A stretch of DNA of 64,000 bases from Candidatus Heimdallarchaeum endolithica (GCA_021513715.1 CP084167.1:1380571-1444570); one strand, 5' to 3'; positions 43,471 to 53,035 are shown, numbered from the stretch's first letter. Notes: generated by a model not told the origin, from the letters alone. Made by a program: numbers and translations.

Positions 43471-44757
43471 ATGACATTAAAGATATTCCTTACAATTGGA
43501 GGTTTTTTTGTCTTAGATGACAATAATGAAATTATATCTACTAAGACTTTTGAACCTGATCCTGCATATGTTAGTACAAAGATCTTTAATTTAGAAAGGT
43601 ATAATGAATCTGAAGAATTAGATGAGATTCTAGAAGAATATGCTGACACAGAAATTAAAACTAATTCTAGTTTAATTCGTGATTTTATTCGTTCAAGAGG
43701 AAGGAAAGTTTCTTTAGATAATTCATCAGAAGACTTCTATTCATTTCAAAGTTCATTATTTAGCTATTTAGCAAAACATACTGGTATTAAAACAGATGAG
43801 ATTTATCATCAGCTTGTCCGTGAAACTAATATATTAATATCAAAAAAGCGTGTTGCTGTCGCCAGCCAACGAACTGACAAAATGGTTGTCCATGCTATAT
43901 TAAGTTTGGATGATATTGTTACTACAATAAATCTTTTCATGAGTCGGATTCGAGAATGGTATGGAATCCATTTTCCTGAAATTTTAAAAGAAGTTGAAAA
44001 CCATGAAACATTTTGTAAAATCATTACAGAGATTGGAGCAAGGCAGTTTTACTCTAAAAAAGCATTAGAGCAGTATGGTTTTTCAAATAAAAAAATTGAA
44101 AGGATTAACAATTTAGCAAAAAGTTCTATGGGTGCAGAATATGATAATAAAGACCTTCTTCCTCTTCAACGTTTAACTCAGCAGACTCTGCAATTATTTG
44201 AAGAAAAACGTGCTCTTGAGAATTGGATAGATGAGCAAATCAATAAGATTGCACCCAATCTTAAAGCAATTGTTGGATCAGCTATTGCAGCTAGACTTAT
44301 TGCACTAGCTGGAGGTCTTCAAGAAATGGCACTTCTTCCCTCTTCAACAATCCAGCTTCTTGGTGCAGAAAAAGCTCTTTTCAGGTCCTTAAAAACAGGT
44401 GCAAAACCACCTAAACATGGTGTAATCTATCAAACTCCAGAGCTTCATAGTTGTAAGTGGTGGCAAAGAGGAAACATAGCTAGAGCAATTGCTGGTAAGT
44501 TAACGATAGCAGCAAGAATTGATGCTTTTCAAGGAGAATATAGGGGAGACGAACTAAAGATGGATCTTGAGCGGAAAATTGAAGAGATAAAGGAGAAATA
44601 CAGCGAACCTCCTAAAGGAAAGCAAGACCCTGCACTAACAAGACAACAAAAACCCAGAGGAAAATCAAAACCCCGTTCTAGACAAAAAAGTTACGATAGG
44701 TCCAAAAGTAGAAAGTACAAAGGAAAAAACTATTCAAAAAAAGGAAAAAATAGGTGA
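43471..44757 (+). CDS. nop5: Nop5 (Nop56/58), box C/D RNP core protein
   Basis: This is a 428-residue Nop5. The N-terminal domain binds fibrillarin, a central coiled coil follows (about 105-225), and the Nop domain has ALAGGLQEMALLPSSTIQLLGAEKALFRSL and HGVIYQTP near 285-320, the conserved snoRNP signature. A Lys/Arg-rich tail of about 60 residues ends the protein. It holds the L7Ae-bound C/D RNA and fibrillarin together. ATG 43471, rather than TTG 43462, gives an almost leaderless message. The stop TGA lies inside AGGTGA, the ribosome binding site for fibrillarin. Confidence 0.92.
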   Translation: MTLKIFLTIGGFFVLDDNNEIISTKTFEPDPAYVSTKIFNLERYNESEELDEILEEYADTEIKTNSSLIRDFIRSRGRKVSLDNSSEDFYSFQSSLFSYLAKHTGIKTDEIYHQLVRETNILISKKRVAVASQRTDKMVVHAILSLDDIVTTINLFMSRIREWYGIHFPEILKEVENHETFCKIITEIGARQFYSKKALEQYGFSNKKIERINNLAKSSMGAEYDNKDLLPLQRLTQQTLQLFEEKRALENWIDEQINKIAPNLKAIVGSAIAARLIALAGGLQEMALLPSSTIQLLGAEKALFRSLKTGAKPPKHGVIYQTPELHSCKWWQRGNIARAIAGKLTIAARIDAFQGEYRGDELKMDLERKIEEIKEKYSEPPKGKQDPALTRQQKPRGKSKPRSRQKSYDRSKSRKYKGKNYSKKGKNR

Positions 44758-44763
44758 TAAAAC

Positions 44764-45450
44764 ATGGTAGAGCTAAAAAAACACAATTTTGAAAATCTTT
44801 TCTGGCTTCATTTTCCTGATGGAAAGGTTCGGTTAGCTACTAAAAACAGTGATCCAGGTAAGAAAGTTTATACTGAAAGACTTGTAAATGTAGATGGAAA
44901 CGAATATAGAACATTTGACCCTTATAAAAGTAAATTAGCAGCAGCAATTAGATCAGATTTGCAAACTTTTCCTTTCAAAGAAGGAGTGAAAGTTCTTTAC
45001 TTAGGTGCTGCATCAGGAACTACTGTTTCTCACGTTTCAGATATTATTGGAGATAATGGAGAAATCTATGCAGTAGAATTTTCCCCCAGATCATTAAGAG
45101 ATTTAGTAACAGTAGCTGAAAGAAGAAAAAATATTATCCCTATTTTAGCTGATGCTCGATATCCTGAGAATTACTCTTTCACTGTTCCTCAAGTTGACAT
45201 TGTTTTTGAGGATGTTGCACAACCTTTTCAAACTGAGATTTTATGGTTAAATGCTCAAACCTTTCTTAAAAAAGGAGGGGTTTTCTTTATCGCTGTTAAG
45301 GCAAGAAGTATAGATGTTACAACCAACCCAAAAATAATTTTTGAAAGAGTTAAAAAAGAGATTCTTGAATATGGATTAGAGATACTAGAAGAAATTAATT
45401 TAGAACAATATGAAAAGGATCACATGATGTTTGTAGGTAAAAAACCCTAA
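44764..45450 (+). CDS. flpA: Fibrillarin-like rRNA/tRNA 2'-O-methyltransferase
   Basis: This 228-residue fibrillarin carries out C/D RNA-guided ribose methylation. SAM motif I is VLYLGAASGTTVSHV, followed by YAVEFSPRS. The DIVFEDVAQ segment and KARSIDVT belong to the active site. The gene follows nop5 by 6 bp. The AGGTGA that ends nop5 acts as its ribosome binding site, so the two partners are translationally coupled. The 3' end overlaps the opposite-strand regulator by 4 bp. Confidence 0.93.
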   Translation: MVELKKHNFENLFWLHFPDGKVRLATKNSDPGKKVYTERLVNVDGNEYRTFDPYKSKLAAAIRSDLQTFPFKEGVKVLYLGAASGTTVSHVSDIIGDNGEIYAVEFSPRSLRDLVTVAERRKNIIPILADARYPENYSFTVPQVDIVFEDVAQPFQTEILWLNAQTFLKKGGVFFIAVKARSIDVTTNPKIIFERVKKEILEYGLEILEEINLEQYEKDHMMFVGKKP

Positions 45451-46508
45451 CCATCAATATTTTCTTTCAACAGCGCATATTTTTTGATATATTCTTTAAC
45501 TAAATCAAATGCTTTTTTCATTTCTTGTAGTTCATCTATCGTAAAGGTTGGAACTAATTCTGAAGCAGGATGATCTTCTTCATCAATTATTAAAATAGGT
45601 CTTCTTTTTGCTATAGATGCGATTTTTTGTGTCATTTCTACTCGAGTTATTACATTTTTTCCTTTATTTTCATCCACACACAATAAAACATTTAATCCAC
45701 TTTTTACGTCATGATTTCCGTGTTCTCCATAAGCATCAAAGGGCATTTTTTTAACCCAGAACTGTGAGATTAGACCAAGATCTTCTAACAGAGTTGCAAT
45801 TTCTTCTTTTCTAGGAGACAACTTTTCTATTGAACTAATAGTATCTTCTTCTATTCTGAATTTAATATTAAAAACAGGTATTCCTTGAGTTAAAGAGATA
45901 TCCAAAATATCTTCTAATAAAATAGCTGTTTCTGGAGGCGGATTTATTGAATGTTCATATTCGTACATTGTACGTCTTGAAATGCCCACTAAACGAGCTA
46001 GTTCGCTATAACTTAAGTTTTTATCTAATCTTGCTTTTCTTAAACTGTTTCTATTTATTCTAACATAATATCCTCCCCTGCTACAATATACAACAGGAGG
46101 TAATCCATCAATCATCAAATTTAGGAAGGTTTCAAGACTAATTACTGGAATCTCATGTCTAAATAAAACTAATCCATCCTGAATTTCATCAAATCTTTTT
46201 CCTCTCACACCTATAATAACAGGAGAAGCTTGAAGAAAAGCAGATAAATTCTTTAATTCTTGAGCTTGTACCTTTAAGAAATTGTCAATATAAGGTTCAA
46301 TTTTAATAATAGTTAATTTATTTTCTTTTTTTGCTATAATATCAAAACATGTATTTGGCGTTTCTGTGAGGTCGACAAATGAATAACTTAGTTTAGTGAA
46401 AACTTTAAGGAGAATATTTCTTAGAATCTCCTTTGCTTGACGAGAAGAGGAATCCATTAACTCTCTTAAGTTTTCATTGAATTGTTTTATGTCGTCCTCA
46501 GAAAACAT
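45447..46508 (-). CDS. Archaeal XRE-type transcriptional regulator (COG1395-like)
   Basis: This is a 353-residue protein with an N-terminal restriction-endonuclease-like half (about 20-140), a central XRE helix-turn-helix LRKARLDKNLSYSELARLVGIS with RRTMYEYE near 175-200, and a C-terminal alpha/beta half. The layout matches the archaeal COG1395 regulator family. The start at 46508 follows AGAGGAG; the longer ATG at 46574 would place the TATA (TTTATATTTATAAA, about 46546-46559) inside the coding region. It is convergent with fibrillarin and lies downstream of elp3. Confidence 0.8.
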   Translation of the reverse strand: MFSEDDIKQFNENLRELMDSSSRQAKEILRNILLKVFTKLSYSFVDLTETPNTCFDIIAKKENKLTIIKIEPYIDNFLKVQAQELKNLSAFLQASPVIIGVRGKRFDEIQDGLVLFRHEIPVISLETFLNLMIDGLPPVVYCSRGGYYVRINRNSLRKARLDKNLSYSELARLVGISRRTMYEYEHSINPPPETAILLEDILDISLTQGIPVFNIKFRIEEDTISSIEKLSPRKEEIATLLEDLGLISQFWVKKMPFDAYGEHGNHDVKSGLNVLLCVDENKGKNVITRVEMTQKIASIAKRRPILIIDEEDHPASELVPTFTIDELQEMKKAFDLVKEYIKKYALLKENIDG

Positions 46509-46577
46509 AGCGTCTCCTCTTTTATTTTCAAAAAACTTCACGTGTTTATAAATATAAATTTGTCTTTCGTGCAAAAG

Positions 46578-48170
46578 TTAAAGAGTTTTGCTCATATACG
46601 GACCATCTCTTTTATAACCTAGTTTTCTATAATAATCTCTTACACCAACACCAGAAATAACTGATATTTTCTTATATCCTCTTTCGACACCAATTTCTTC
46701 AGCAATTTGAACTAGTTCTTTTCCAAAACCTCTATGTTGCCATTCATACTCTTCTTCACCTTTCTTATGAACAGAAAGAGATTCACCGTAAACATGCAAC
46801 TCCCTGATAACAATTGTGGGTTGAGAGAGAAATTCTGGTCTATAATTGTCCTCGCTTAACTCTCTTAATCTAAGAAAACCAATAATCACATCGTGTTTTA
46901 CTTCTTCAAAAGATAAAAAGTGCTCAATTCCCTTACTTGCTTTATATTTTCTTTTTACTAGTTCAATTGATTGAGGATCAAACTCTCCTTTATTTTTATA
47001 GAGATAGTGCCCTACTTCTCTACATCTAATACACCTACATTTTTTACCTTTCGATTTTAAGAAAGCTTGTATGTCTAACCTCAAATCGCTTTTTTTAGGT
47101 CCTGCAGCTATTTGATGTGCAGGAATATCACGCAAGATTCTTTTTATTCTCACATAAGGAGGAACAAATTCTTTTATTTTGGCAATTAGTTCAATTGTTT
47201 CTTCATCAGTTAAAGCTTGATACTCACCTTTTTTCCATAGATCATAAAGTTTTGTACCAGGTATAACCATTGTAGGATAAATTTTGATTTCATCTGGTTG
47301 ATAATCTTGTGATTGAAAAATTGTTTTGAAAGCTTCTATATCTCTTTCTTTTGTTGAACCAGGTAGTCCAGGCATCATATGTGCTGTTATTTTCAACCCT
47401 GCATCTTTTGTTAGTTGAATAGCTTTAATTGAATCAGCAGCAGTGTGTCCTCTAATCATTTTTTCGAAAACATCATCATAAACTGTTTGAATACCTAATT
47501 CAAGTCTGGTTACACCATAATTTAACAATTCATCTATTGTTTGCTTATCTATTTGATCTGGTCTTGTTTCTGCAGTTAACCCAACACATCGATGTTTAGC
47601 ATGTTCATTAATTTCATGAGCTTCCTCTATTGTATTAGAATCTACTCCATTAAAACCATCAAACATTCTTCTGATAAACCATTCTTGATAGTCTTTTGGC
47701 TGGTAAGTAAAAGTTCCACCCATAATAATTGCATCTATTTTCTCTGTAGAATGGCCTATAGCTTCTAATTGATTAATCCTTTCAGTTACTTGAAGATAAG
47801 GATCATAATTATTTCTTATCCCTCTTCTAGAAGTAGGTTCATAACCTGTATAACTTTGAGGTCTGTCAACATCTGGTCCACCAGGACACATAATACATTT
47901 GCCATGAGGACAAGCCCAAGGTCTAGTCATTACAGCAACAATTGCTACACCAGAAAGTGTTCTAACTCTTCTTTTTATTAAATAAGGACGCAGTTTTTCT
48001 AGTTCTTCATCATTACATATAGCAAGAATATCACTATTTCTAGGGAAAAAGGATAAAGAATACTCTTTAGCTACTTTTCTCTTTATCTGGTCAATAGTTT
48101 TATCATTTAATTTAGACTGACTCAACAACTGTTTTTTAATTTCAGTAAAAGCAGAAAGAGATTTATTCAT
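46578..48170 (-). CDS. elp3: Elp3-like tRNA uridine(34) acetyltransferase/radical SAM
   Basis: This is a 530-residue archaeal Elp3. The radical SAM cluster is Cys87, Cys92 and Cys95 in CPHGKCIMC. The central barrel includes GLTAETRPDQI and LELGIQTVYDDVF. The C-terminal GNAT domain has HRGFGKELVQIAEE and YYRKLGY. It installs carboxymethyl on U34 of tRNA. It is about 50 nt downstream of the S30e gene, and the next gene on the strand is the regulator 70 bp away. Confidence 0.93.
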   Translation of the reverse strand: MNKSLSAFTEIKKQLLSQSKLNDKTIDQIKRKVAKEYSLSFFPRNSDILAICNDEELEKLRPYLIKRRVRTLSGVAIVAVMTRPWACPHGKCIMCPGGPDVDRPQSYTGYEPTSRRGIRNNYDPYLQVTERINQLEAIGHSTEKIDAIIMGGTFTYQPKDYQEWFIRRMFDGFNGVDSNTIEEAHEINEHAKHRCVGLTAETRPDQIDKQTIDELLNYGVTRLELGIQTVYDDVFEKMIRGHTAADSIKAIQLTKDAGLKITAHMMPGLPGSTKERDIEAFKTIFQSQDYQPDEIKIYPTMVIPGTKLYDLWKKGEYQALTDEETIELIAKIKEFVPPYVRIKRILRDIPAHQIAAGPKKSDLRLDIQAFLKSKGKKCRCIRCREVGHYLYKNKGEFDPQSIELVKRKYKASKGIEHFLSFEEVKHDVIIGFLRLRELSEDNYRPEFLSQPTIVIRELHVYGESLSVHKKGEEEYEWQHRGFGKELVQIAEEIGVERGYKKISVISGVGVRDYYRKLGYKRDGPYMSKTL

Positions 48171-48218
48171 CGAAATCTTCGCTCGAATGATAAAAAGACA
48201 ATATAAATAAAAGATGAT

Positions 48219-48401
48219 TTACATATTATGTCTGCGTGAACCCATACTTGTTGGTTGGCCTGGAAATTTTCCTTTAATTACTCTTCTAATATAATTATTT
48301 CTATGTCCCAATCTTGGAATAGGACTAACACGTTCTTTTCCTTGTACTTTTGGCGTTTGTTTTCTTACTTTTCCAGCTTTTTGTAACGAACCGTGACCCA
48401 T
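48219..48401 (-). CDS. rps30e: Ribosomal protein S30e
   Basis: This is a 60-residue protein with the S30e core HGSLQKAGKVRKQTPKVQ near the start and a basic Arg/Lys-rich remainder. The core is that of eukaryotic S30e without a ubiquitin fusion. It is present only in some archaea, including Asgard members. A TTTTATATAG TATA box on the minus strand lies near 48446-48455. That AT-rich stretch may also serve as a TATA for the plus-strand RNA beyond, so it may work in both directions. Confidence 0.88.
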   Translation of the reverse strand: MGHGSLQKAGKVRKQTPKVQGKERVSPIPRLGHRNNYIRRVIKGKFPGQPTSMGSRRHNM

Positions 48402-48445
48402 TTAATCACATCCACAAATTTCCTATTTCATTGCAGATAAGAACT

Positions 48446-48456
48446 ATATAAAAATA
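48446..48456. promoter_or_regulatory. Possible bidirectional TATA for S30e and a candidate RNA
   Basis: TATATAAAAAT on the plus strand and TTTTATATA on the minus strand use the same bases. AAGAAC to the left could be a BRE for the plus-strand transcript. The position suits S30e on the minus strand (start at 48401) and the structured RNA beginning about 48480. Confidence 0.4.
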
Positions 48457-48489
48457 TTTAGATTTCGTTGAATTCTCAGAAAAATTTGT

Positions 48490-48715
48490 GCCCAGATAGG
48501 AAGGAAATCTTTCTCGATGCTTCAGAGGTCTGGTAATTGAGGTTATACCTCTTTTGGGGGTTCTGGCAGACTATAAGTCTGTGTTCTGGGGTTTAGAACT
48601 TTGTTAGGAGGTCATTCCTATAAAAAAGGGGGTGTTTAACCAAACTCATTCGCGCCCTACATGGAGGGATTGAGCATCGGTTACTCTTCCTATCTGGTTT
48701 ACACTTCCCTTTTTT
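48490..48715 (+). ncRNA. Candidate structured noncoding RNA
   Basis: This 200-plus base island is much richer in G and C than the flanks and lacks a convincing ORF. Its ends pair perfectly over 12 bp: CCAGATAGGAAG (48492-48503) with CTTCCTATCTGG (48686-48697). Inside, CGATGCT pairs with AGCATCG, followed by local hairpins GAGGT/ACCTC, CAGACT/AGTCTG and TAGGA/TCCTA. A poly-T (48709-48714) follows. No SRP signature GGAAGGAAGCAG or RNase P P4 motif (GAGGAAAGTCC, ACAGAAA) was found, so the class is unknown. Strand is uncertain: a TATA-like element also exists on the other side (about 48747-48757, minus strand). The IS481 element starts 66 bp beyond. Confidence 0.55.
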
Positions 48716-48780
48716 AGTTCTAACTCATCAAAGTATCCACAACATTATTTATAAATCTTTTTCTGATTGTAACCTACATT

Positions 48781-49799
48781 TGTTTACTCAATAGACTTGG
48801 GTTACACTTTTGGGTACTAGAGAAACATAGGGGTGATTCATAAATCTTTCTCCTGGGGTGAGGAAGTTAAGAGATTGGTGAGGACGACTAAAATTGTAGT
48901 AAGAGCGGTAGTAGGAGAGATCTGCGTTGCAGTATTTTAGACCTAATCTTTCCATCTCACGGATGATTGTTGGGTCCCATGTAGTCTTTCTACTTTTCCA
49001 CATGTTTCGGGGTGAAAAACTCTAGCTCTGATGTGTTTTATTCCTTCTGTTTGACACCAACGGGAGAAGGTACTTGTTCCTCCTCTAACGGAAGAGAAGA
49101 GTGCTCCATTGTCCGTGAGGATAGACTCGGGGTAACCGTACTCTTTTATTGCTTCCTCTAGTAGATTTATTATCTGCTCTTTTTTTGGTGCAAAAGGGTG
49201 GAATTTAGCTCCCAGACAGAATCGTGAGTGGTCGTCTATCAAGGTTATGAGATGGAGATGTTGTCCCTGTTCTTCTACCCAGAATGGTCCTTTCACATCT
49301 ATTTGCCAGAGTTCGTTAGGTTTTTGACGTTCAAAACTCTTGTATCGAGGTCTCTTCCTCTTTTTTCTATTGACCCATAAAGGAAGACCTAACTCTTTTA
49401 TTACTTTCGTCACTGTCGTCTGAGAGAGTGCTTTTCCTTCTCTCTTCAACAAATAAGCTATCTTCTCCACATTCATTCCTTGTTTTATTCTTAACTCCCT
49501 TATCCTCTCTTTTAACTCCTCATCCACTTTCCTGTGTATAGTTTTTGGTCTGGAGGATCTATCTTTCCACCAACCATTCTCCTTCAGGGTTCTCTCTGAA
49601 CCTCTTCAACCACTTATACACAAACTTCCTACTCACCATATACTTGTGAGCTATCTCTTTTATCTTCTCTCCTTCCAAAGCTTTTTTAACTACAATTTTT
49701 CTTAGTTTCTCCAGGTTACGTTCGGTCTTATTCATATTTAATCACTTACCCACGTAACCCACTTCTATTTATTTGTTACCAATGTGAGTGGAGTATACA
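48781..49799 (-). mobile_element. IS481-like insertion sequence, 1019 bp, non-autonomous now
   Basis: The ends start TGTTTACTC and TGTATACTC (reverse complement at 49791-49799) and continue as imperfect inverted repeats for about 25 bp. The element is flanked by a 16-bp direct repeat GATTGTAACCTACATT (48765-48780 and 49800-49815), compatible with the long target duplications of IS481. It carries a single frameshifted transposase gene on the minus strand. Target repeats are identical, so insertion may be fairly recent. Confidence 0.85.
48788..49735 (-). pseudogene. IS481-type transposase with two frameshifts
   Basis: This is an about 316-residue DDE transposase in three pieces. The first piece (MNKTERNLEKLRKIVVKKAL..., from 49735) has a helix-turn-helix and runs to RFRENPEG near 49580. 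A frame change reaches ENGWWKDRSSRPKT, MDEELKERI and the catalytic core: QIDVKG (first Asp), ILTDNG (second Asp), CGKVERLHG (Glu). A second frame change near 48980 reaches REMERLGLKY and the end NFSRPHQSLN. All three catalytic residues are intact, so the damage is only two indels. Confidence 0.85.
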
Positions 49800-49832
49800 G
49801 ATTGTAACCTACATTGAAAAAAGAGAAAAAAA

Positions 49833-51020
49833 TTATAAAATGTCTTTAAAGCAGTTTAAAAAACCAAGAAGAGCGTAAATAGCAGTTCCTTTCCAGAGTA
49901 CACTTTCATCGACATCAAATTTTGGATGGTGATGAGGAGCAGTTATACCCTTCTCTTCATTTCTTGTTCCTAGTGTAATAAAAGCCCCTTTAGTCTTTTT
50001 TAAATAATAAGCAAAATCTTCTCCACCCATCGTCATTTTTGCTTCGCTGACAGTATCTAGAGCTGAGAGAACTTTTTTCGCGAGTTCCACTGCCTCTTCA
50101 TTATTAACTACAGGGGGGTAAGCAGGATCATGCAATTTTATTTCAGCTTCACATCTCCAAGCTTTACTATATCCTTCTGTTACTTCCTTCAATCGTTTGA
50201 GAATAAATTCTCTTATCTCCTCATTAAAAGTTCTAAATGTTCCCTCTAAAACCGCTCTAGCAGGGATTATATTATGTGCATCACTCCCAGATAATCTTGG
50301 GCTTGATAAAACAACATGTTCTAAAGGATCTATTTCTCTTGAGATAATCTTTTGAAGAGCATTATAAATATCTACTAATACAGAAGTAGGGTCAAAAGTC
50401 TCATGAGGAGATGCAGCATGTCCTCCTTTTCCTGTTATTGTAATAATGAAACTATCTGAAGAAGCTAGAAAAGGCCCAACTCTAGTTTCAATTGTTCCTG
50501 CATCGTTATCACCCCATACATGTAAACCATATACATAGTCCACATCATCAAGTATCCCCTCCTCTGTAACCAGTTTTCCTCCTCCATCGCCTTCTTCTGC
50601 TGGTTGAAAAATCAATTTTATTTTTCCTACTAGTTTATCCTTGTGTTCATAGATTATTTTTGCAGCCCCCAATAACATCGCAGTGTGTGCATCATGACCA
50701 CAAGCATGCATTTTTCCTTTATTTCTACTTTTATATTCCACTTCATTTTCTTCTTGGACATTTAAAGCATCAATATCAGCCCTTAAACCAATAGTCAATC
50801 CAAGTTCTTTTCCTTCTAAAATGGCTAATACACCAGTTTTAGCTATTTTCTTTGTTTCATAACCAATTTTTTGAAGTTCTTTTTCGATAAAAACTTGAGT
50901 CTCATATTCTTCAAAAGCTGTTTCAGGATTCATATGTAGATGTCTACGCTTTTCTATTATATAGGAACTTAATTCTTTTGCCTTATTTATAATAATATTT
51001 TGTAATTTCTCAGTGCTCAT
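49833..51020 (-). CDS. M20 family amidohydrolase (N-acyl-amino acid hydrolase-like)
   Basis: This is a 395-residue metallopeptidase of the M20D group. The metal motif GHDAHTAMLLGAA follows MHACG (about 107), PAEEGDGGG near 145 carries the catalytic Glu pair, and GGEDFAYYLKKTKGAF lies near 345. RADIDAL precedes it. It hydrolyses N-acyl amino acids or hippurate-like compounds, possibly indole-acetic-acid-amino acid conjugates; the substrate is unknown. It lies just beyond the IS481 direct repeat on the minus strand. The promoter is AT-rich upstream of 51020. No transporter is directly attached, though a binding protein gene lies divergently. Confidence 0.9.
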   Translation of the reverse strand: MSTEKLQNIIINKAKELSSYIIEKRRHLHMNPETAFEEYETQVFIEKELQKIGYETKKIAKTGVLAILEGKELGLTIGLRADIDALNVQEENEVEYKSRNKGKMHACGHDAHTAMLLGAAKIIYEHKDKLVGKIKLIFQPAEEGDGGGKLVTEEGILDDVDYVYGLHVWGDNDAGTIETRVGPFLASSDSFIITITGKGGHAASPHETFDPTSVLVDIYNALQKIISREIDPLEHVVLSSPRLSGSDAHNIIPARAVLEGTFRTFNEEIREFILKRLKEVTEGYSKAWRCEAEIKLHDPAYPPVVNNEEAVELAKKVLSALDTVSEAKMTMGGEDFAYYLKKTKGAFITLGTRNEEKGITAPHHHPKFDVDESVLWKGTAIYALLGFLNCFKDIL

Positions 51021-51184
51021 CTAAGTCACACCTTACCTAATAAAAAAAGAAATTTTTTGTTTAAAAATATTTTTGAACAAAGATGCTTTCATTCTTTATG
51101 AAAAAAATGAACTAGTAACAACTATTTCTCGCTAAAAAGTAGAATTAATAAACGCTTGAAGTAATTTTATCACAAGTGTATAAA

Positions 51185-53035
51185 ATGTCAAAGAACGCCA
51201 AGATCCCCGAAGAACGAAAGAAGAAGATACCTAAAGGACTTATCTATTTATTGGCCTTGATTTTTATAATAACTTCTATTTTCGCAATAATTGTCTTTGT
51301 CCCACAACCTCCTCCTTCAAATGCTCTTTTTTCTATTTCTATAAGATCATATACAACTGGCTATGAGAAGAGCTATTATTCTGAATACTCTACGACTATT
51401 CAAACAAATTTAGGAGAGATAGGGATAAATGCAGAAGTAAAGAGCACTGATTATGCTACATTTTTGGATAAAGTTGTAGTGAACAAAGATTACGATTTAG
51501 CAATTTTAGAATTTGAGATAGAAAGTGCTCCCCATCTTGAAGTTTTATTTAGAGAAAATGCGAGTTTAAATATTTTCAACTATAAGAATGATCTAGATAA
51601 TGGGTATATAATAAACAAAATAGATTTAGCCGAGAAAACAGTTGACTTTGATGAAAGAAAAAACATCTATTTTGATATTCAAACATATTTAATGGCAAAT
51701 ATTTTACCTTTTATCCCATTGTTCACTCCAGTAAACACTTATGCTTATTGGAAGCAGGTAAACAATTTTTCTGCAGAGTTGGGTTTATCTGACAGTCTTC
51801 CTTACATGTATTTATCCGACCCTTCAAAGGAGCAACTTAAAGTAGGAATAGGTTATTGGAACAACATAGACCCTCTGAGTTCACAGAGAACTTCTGAGAA
51901 AGAACTTGTTTCTCTTTTTATGGACAAATTAATTAAAACATCTCCAGATGGCTCTATTATTGATGGAGGACTAATTAAAGATTGGAAATTTGAAAATGAG
52001 ACCACGTTGTTACTTACAGTTAGACCAAATGTTTATTGGCAACCAGATGTAGATAATGAATATACAGATGAACCATTTACTATAGACGATGTGATTTTTA
52101 CTCTAAATGTTTTTAAGAGTCCTTATGTAAATAATGAGTTTCACAAATATGATTGGATCAAAAAGATAACAAAAGTTAACGAAACTACAATTTCAATTAC
52201 CATAGATGCTGATAGAGAAACAAAAATAAATGAACCTTATGCTTATGCTTTAGATGATTTAAGCATTTATGCTCTTCCAGAGCACTATCTTAATGTTACT
52301 GGATCATGGGAAGGGATAACTAGTTCAACTAAATGGGTGAAGTTTAGTTCCTATCCTTTTGGAACAGGTAAATATAAAATTAATTTTGACGAAACTGAAA
52401 AAGGTGTTACTATCGTTTTTGATAAATTTGCCAATTGGCATGGAGCAGGGGTAATACCTAACGTTCCAACAGAATTAAGTATCGAATCTTTATGGATAAA
52501 CACTTACAGAGACAATTATGCTTTGCTTCTTTCTTTACAAAATAATGATATAGATTTTGCTATTTTTGGTAAAGATTCACAGATAGCAAATTCTTTATCA
52601 ACTTCTGAAATAGAAATTCAACACTCTCCATCAAACTCAATAGTTGTACTTGCTATCAACTTAAACAATCAATACTTTGGTGGAGAAAATAACTATATCA
52701 ACACTACAGAAACATCCATTTCTAAAGCATTAGCTGTTCGAAAAGCAATTGCCTATGCAGTAAACAGAGAGCAATTAAATCAAGGTTTTCATGACGAATT
52801 TTATATCATAACAGACACAATAATTCCCTATGGAACTAAATACTATTATTCAGGAACAGAAAAATATGATTTTTCAATTCAAAAAGCGATAAGCTACTTA
52901 GAGTTGGCAGGTTTCACTGCAAAAACGCAAAATTCTGAAACTAGTACAGCTCCTGAAACATTCTGGTTTTCATTAATAGCTATTATACTTATCCCAACAT
53001 TCAAATTTATACGTCAATATAAAAAAAGGAAATAA
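51185..53035 (+). CDS. Membrane-anchored SBP_bac_5-like protein with permuted lobe order
   Basis: This protein of about 616 residues is related to peptide/oligopeptide-binding proteins of ABC transporters, but its parts are swapped. Residues 19-39 are a membrane span. Residues 47-200 (YYSEYSTTIQTNLGEIGINAE, the DYATFLDKV and DYDLAIL segments, ERKNIYFDIQ, PFIPLFTPVNTYAY) match the C-terminal third of the family. Residues 217-580 (LKVGIGYWNNIDPLSSQ..., YAVNREQLNQGFHDEF..., KAISYLELAGF) match its beginning and middle. A second span lies near 590-612. The ATG at 51185 replaces an upstream GTG. A circular permutation or joining of two binding proteins explains this order. No permease is near. Confidence 0.7.
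   Translation: MSKNAKIPEERKKKIPKGLIYLLALIFIITSIFAIIVFVPQPPPSNALFSISIRSYTTGYEKSYYSEYSTTIQTNLGEIGINAEVKSTDYATFLDKVVVNKDYDLAILEFEIESAPHLEVLFRENASLNIFNYKNDLDNGYIINKIDLAEKTVDFDERKNIYFDIQTYLMANILPFIPLFTPVNTYAYWKQVNNFSAELGLSDSLPYMYLSDPSKEQLKVGIGYWNNIDPLSSQRTSEKELVSLFMDKLIKTSPDGSIIDGGLIKDWKFENETTLLLTVRPNVYWQPDVDNEYTDEPFTIDDVIFTLNVFKSPYVNNEFHKYDWIKKITKVNETTISITIDADRETKINEPYAYALDDLSIYALPEHYLNVTGSWEGITSSTKWVKFSSYPFGTGKYKINFDETEKGVTIVFDKFANWHGAGVIPNVPTELSIESLWINTYRDNYALLLSLQNNDIDFAIFGKDSQIANSLSTSEIEIQHSPSNSIVVLAINLNNQYFGGENNYINTTETSISKALAVRKAIAYAVNREQLNQGFHDEFYIITDTIIPYGTKYYYSGTEKYDFSIQKAISYLELAGFTAKTQNSETSTAPETFWFSLIAIILIPTFKFIRQYKKRK

Noticed and set aside
48481..48720. Candidate RNA being SRP RNA or RNase P RNA
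   Set aside because: The diagnostic GGAAGGAAGCAG loop of SRP RNA and the GAGGAAAGTCC/ACAGAAA P4 motifs of RNase P are not present, so I report only an unassigned structured RNA.
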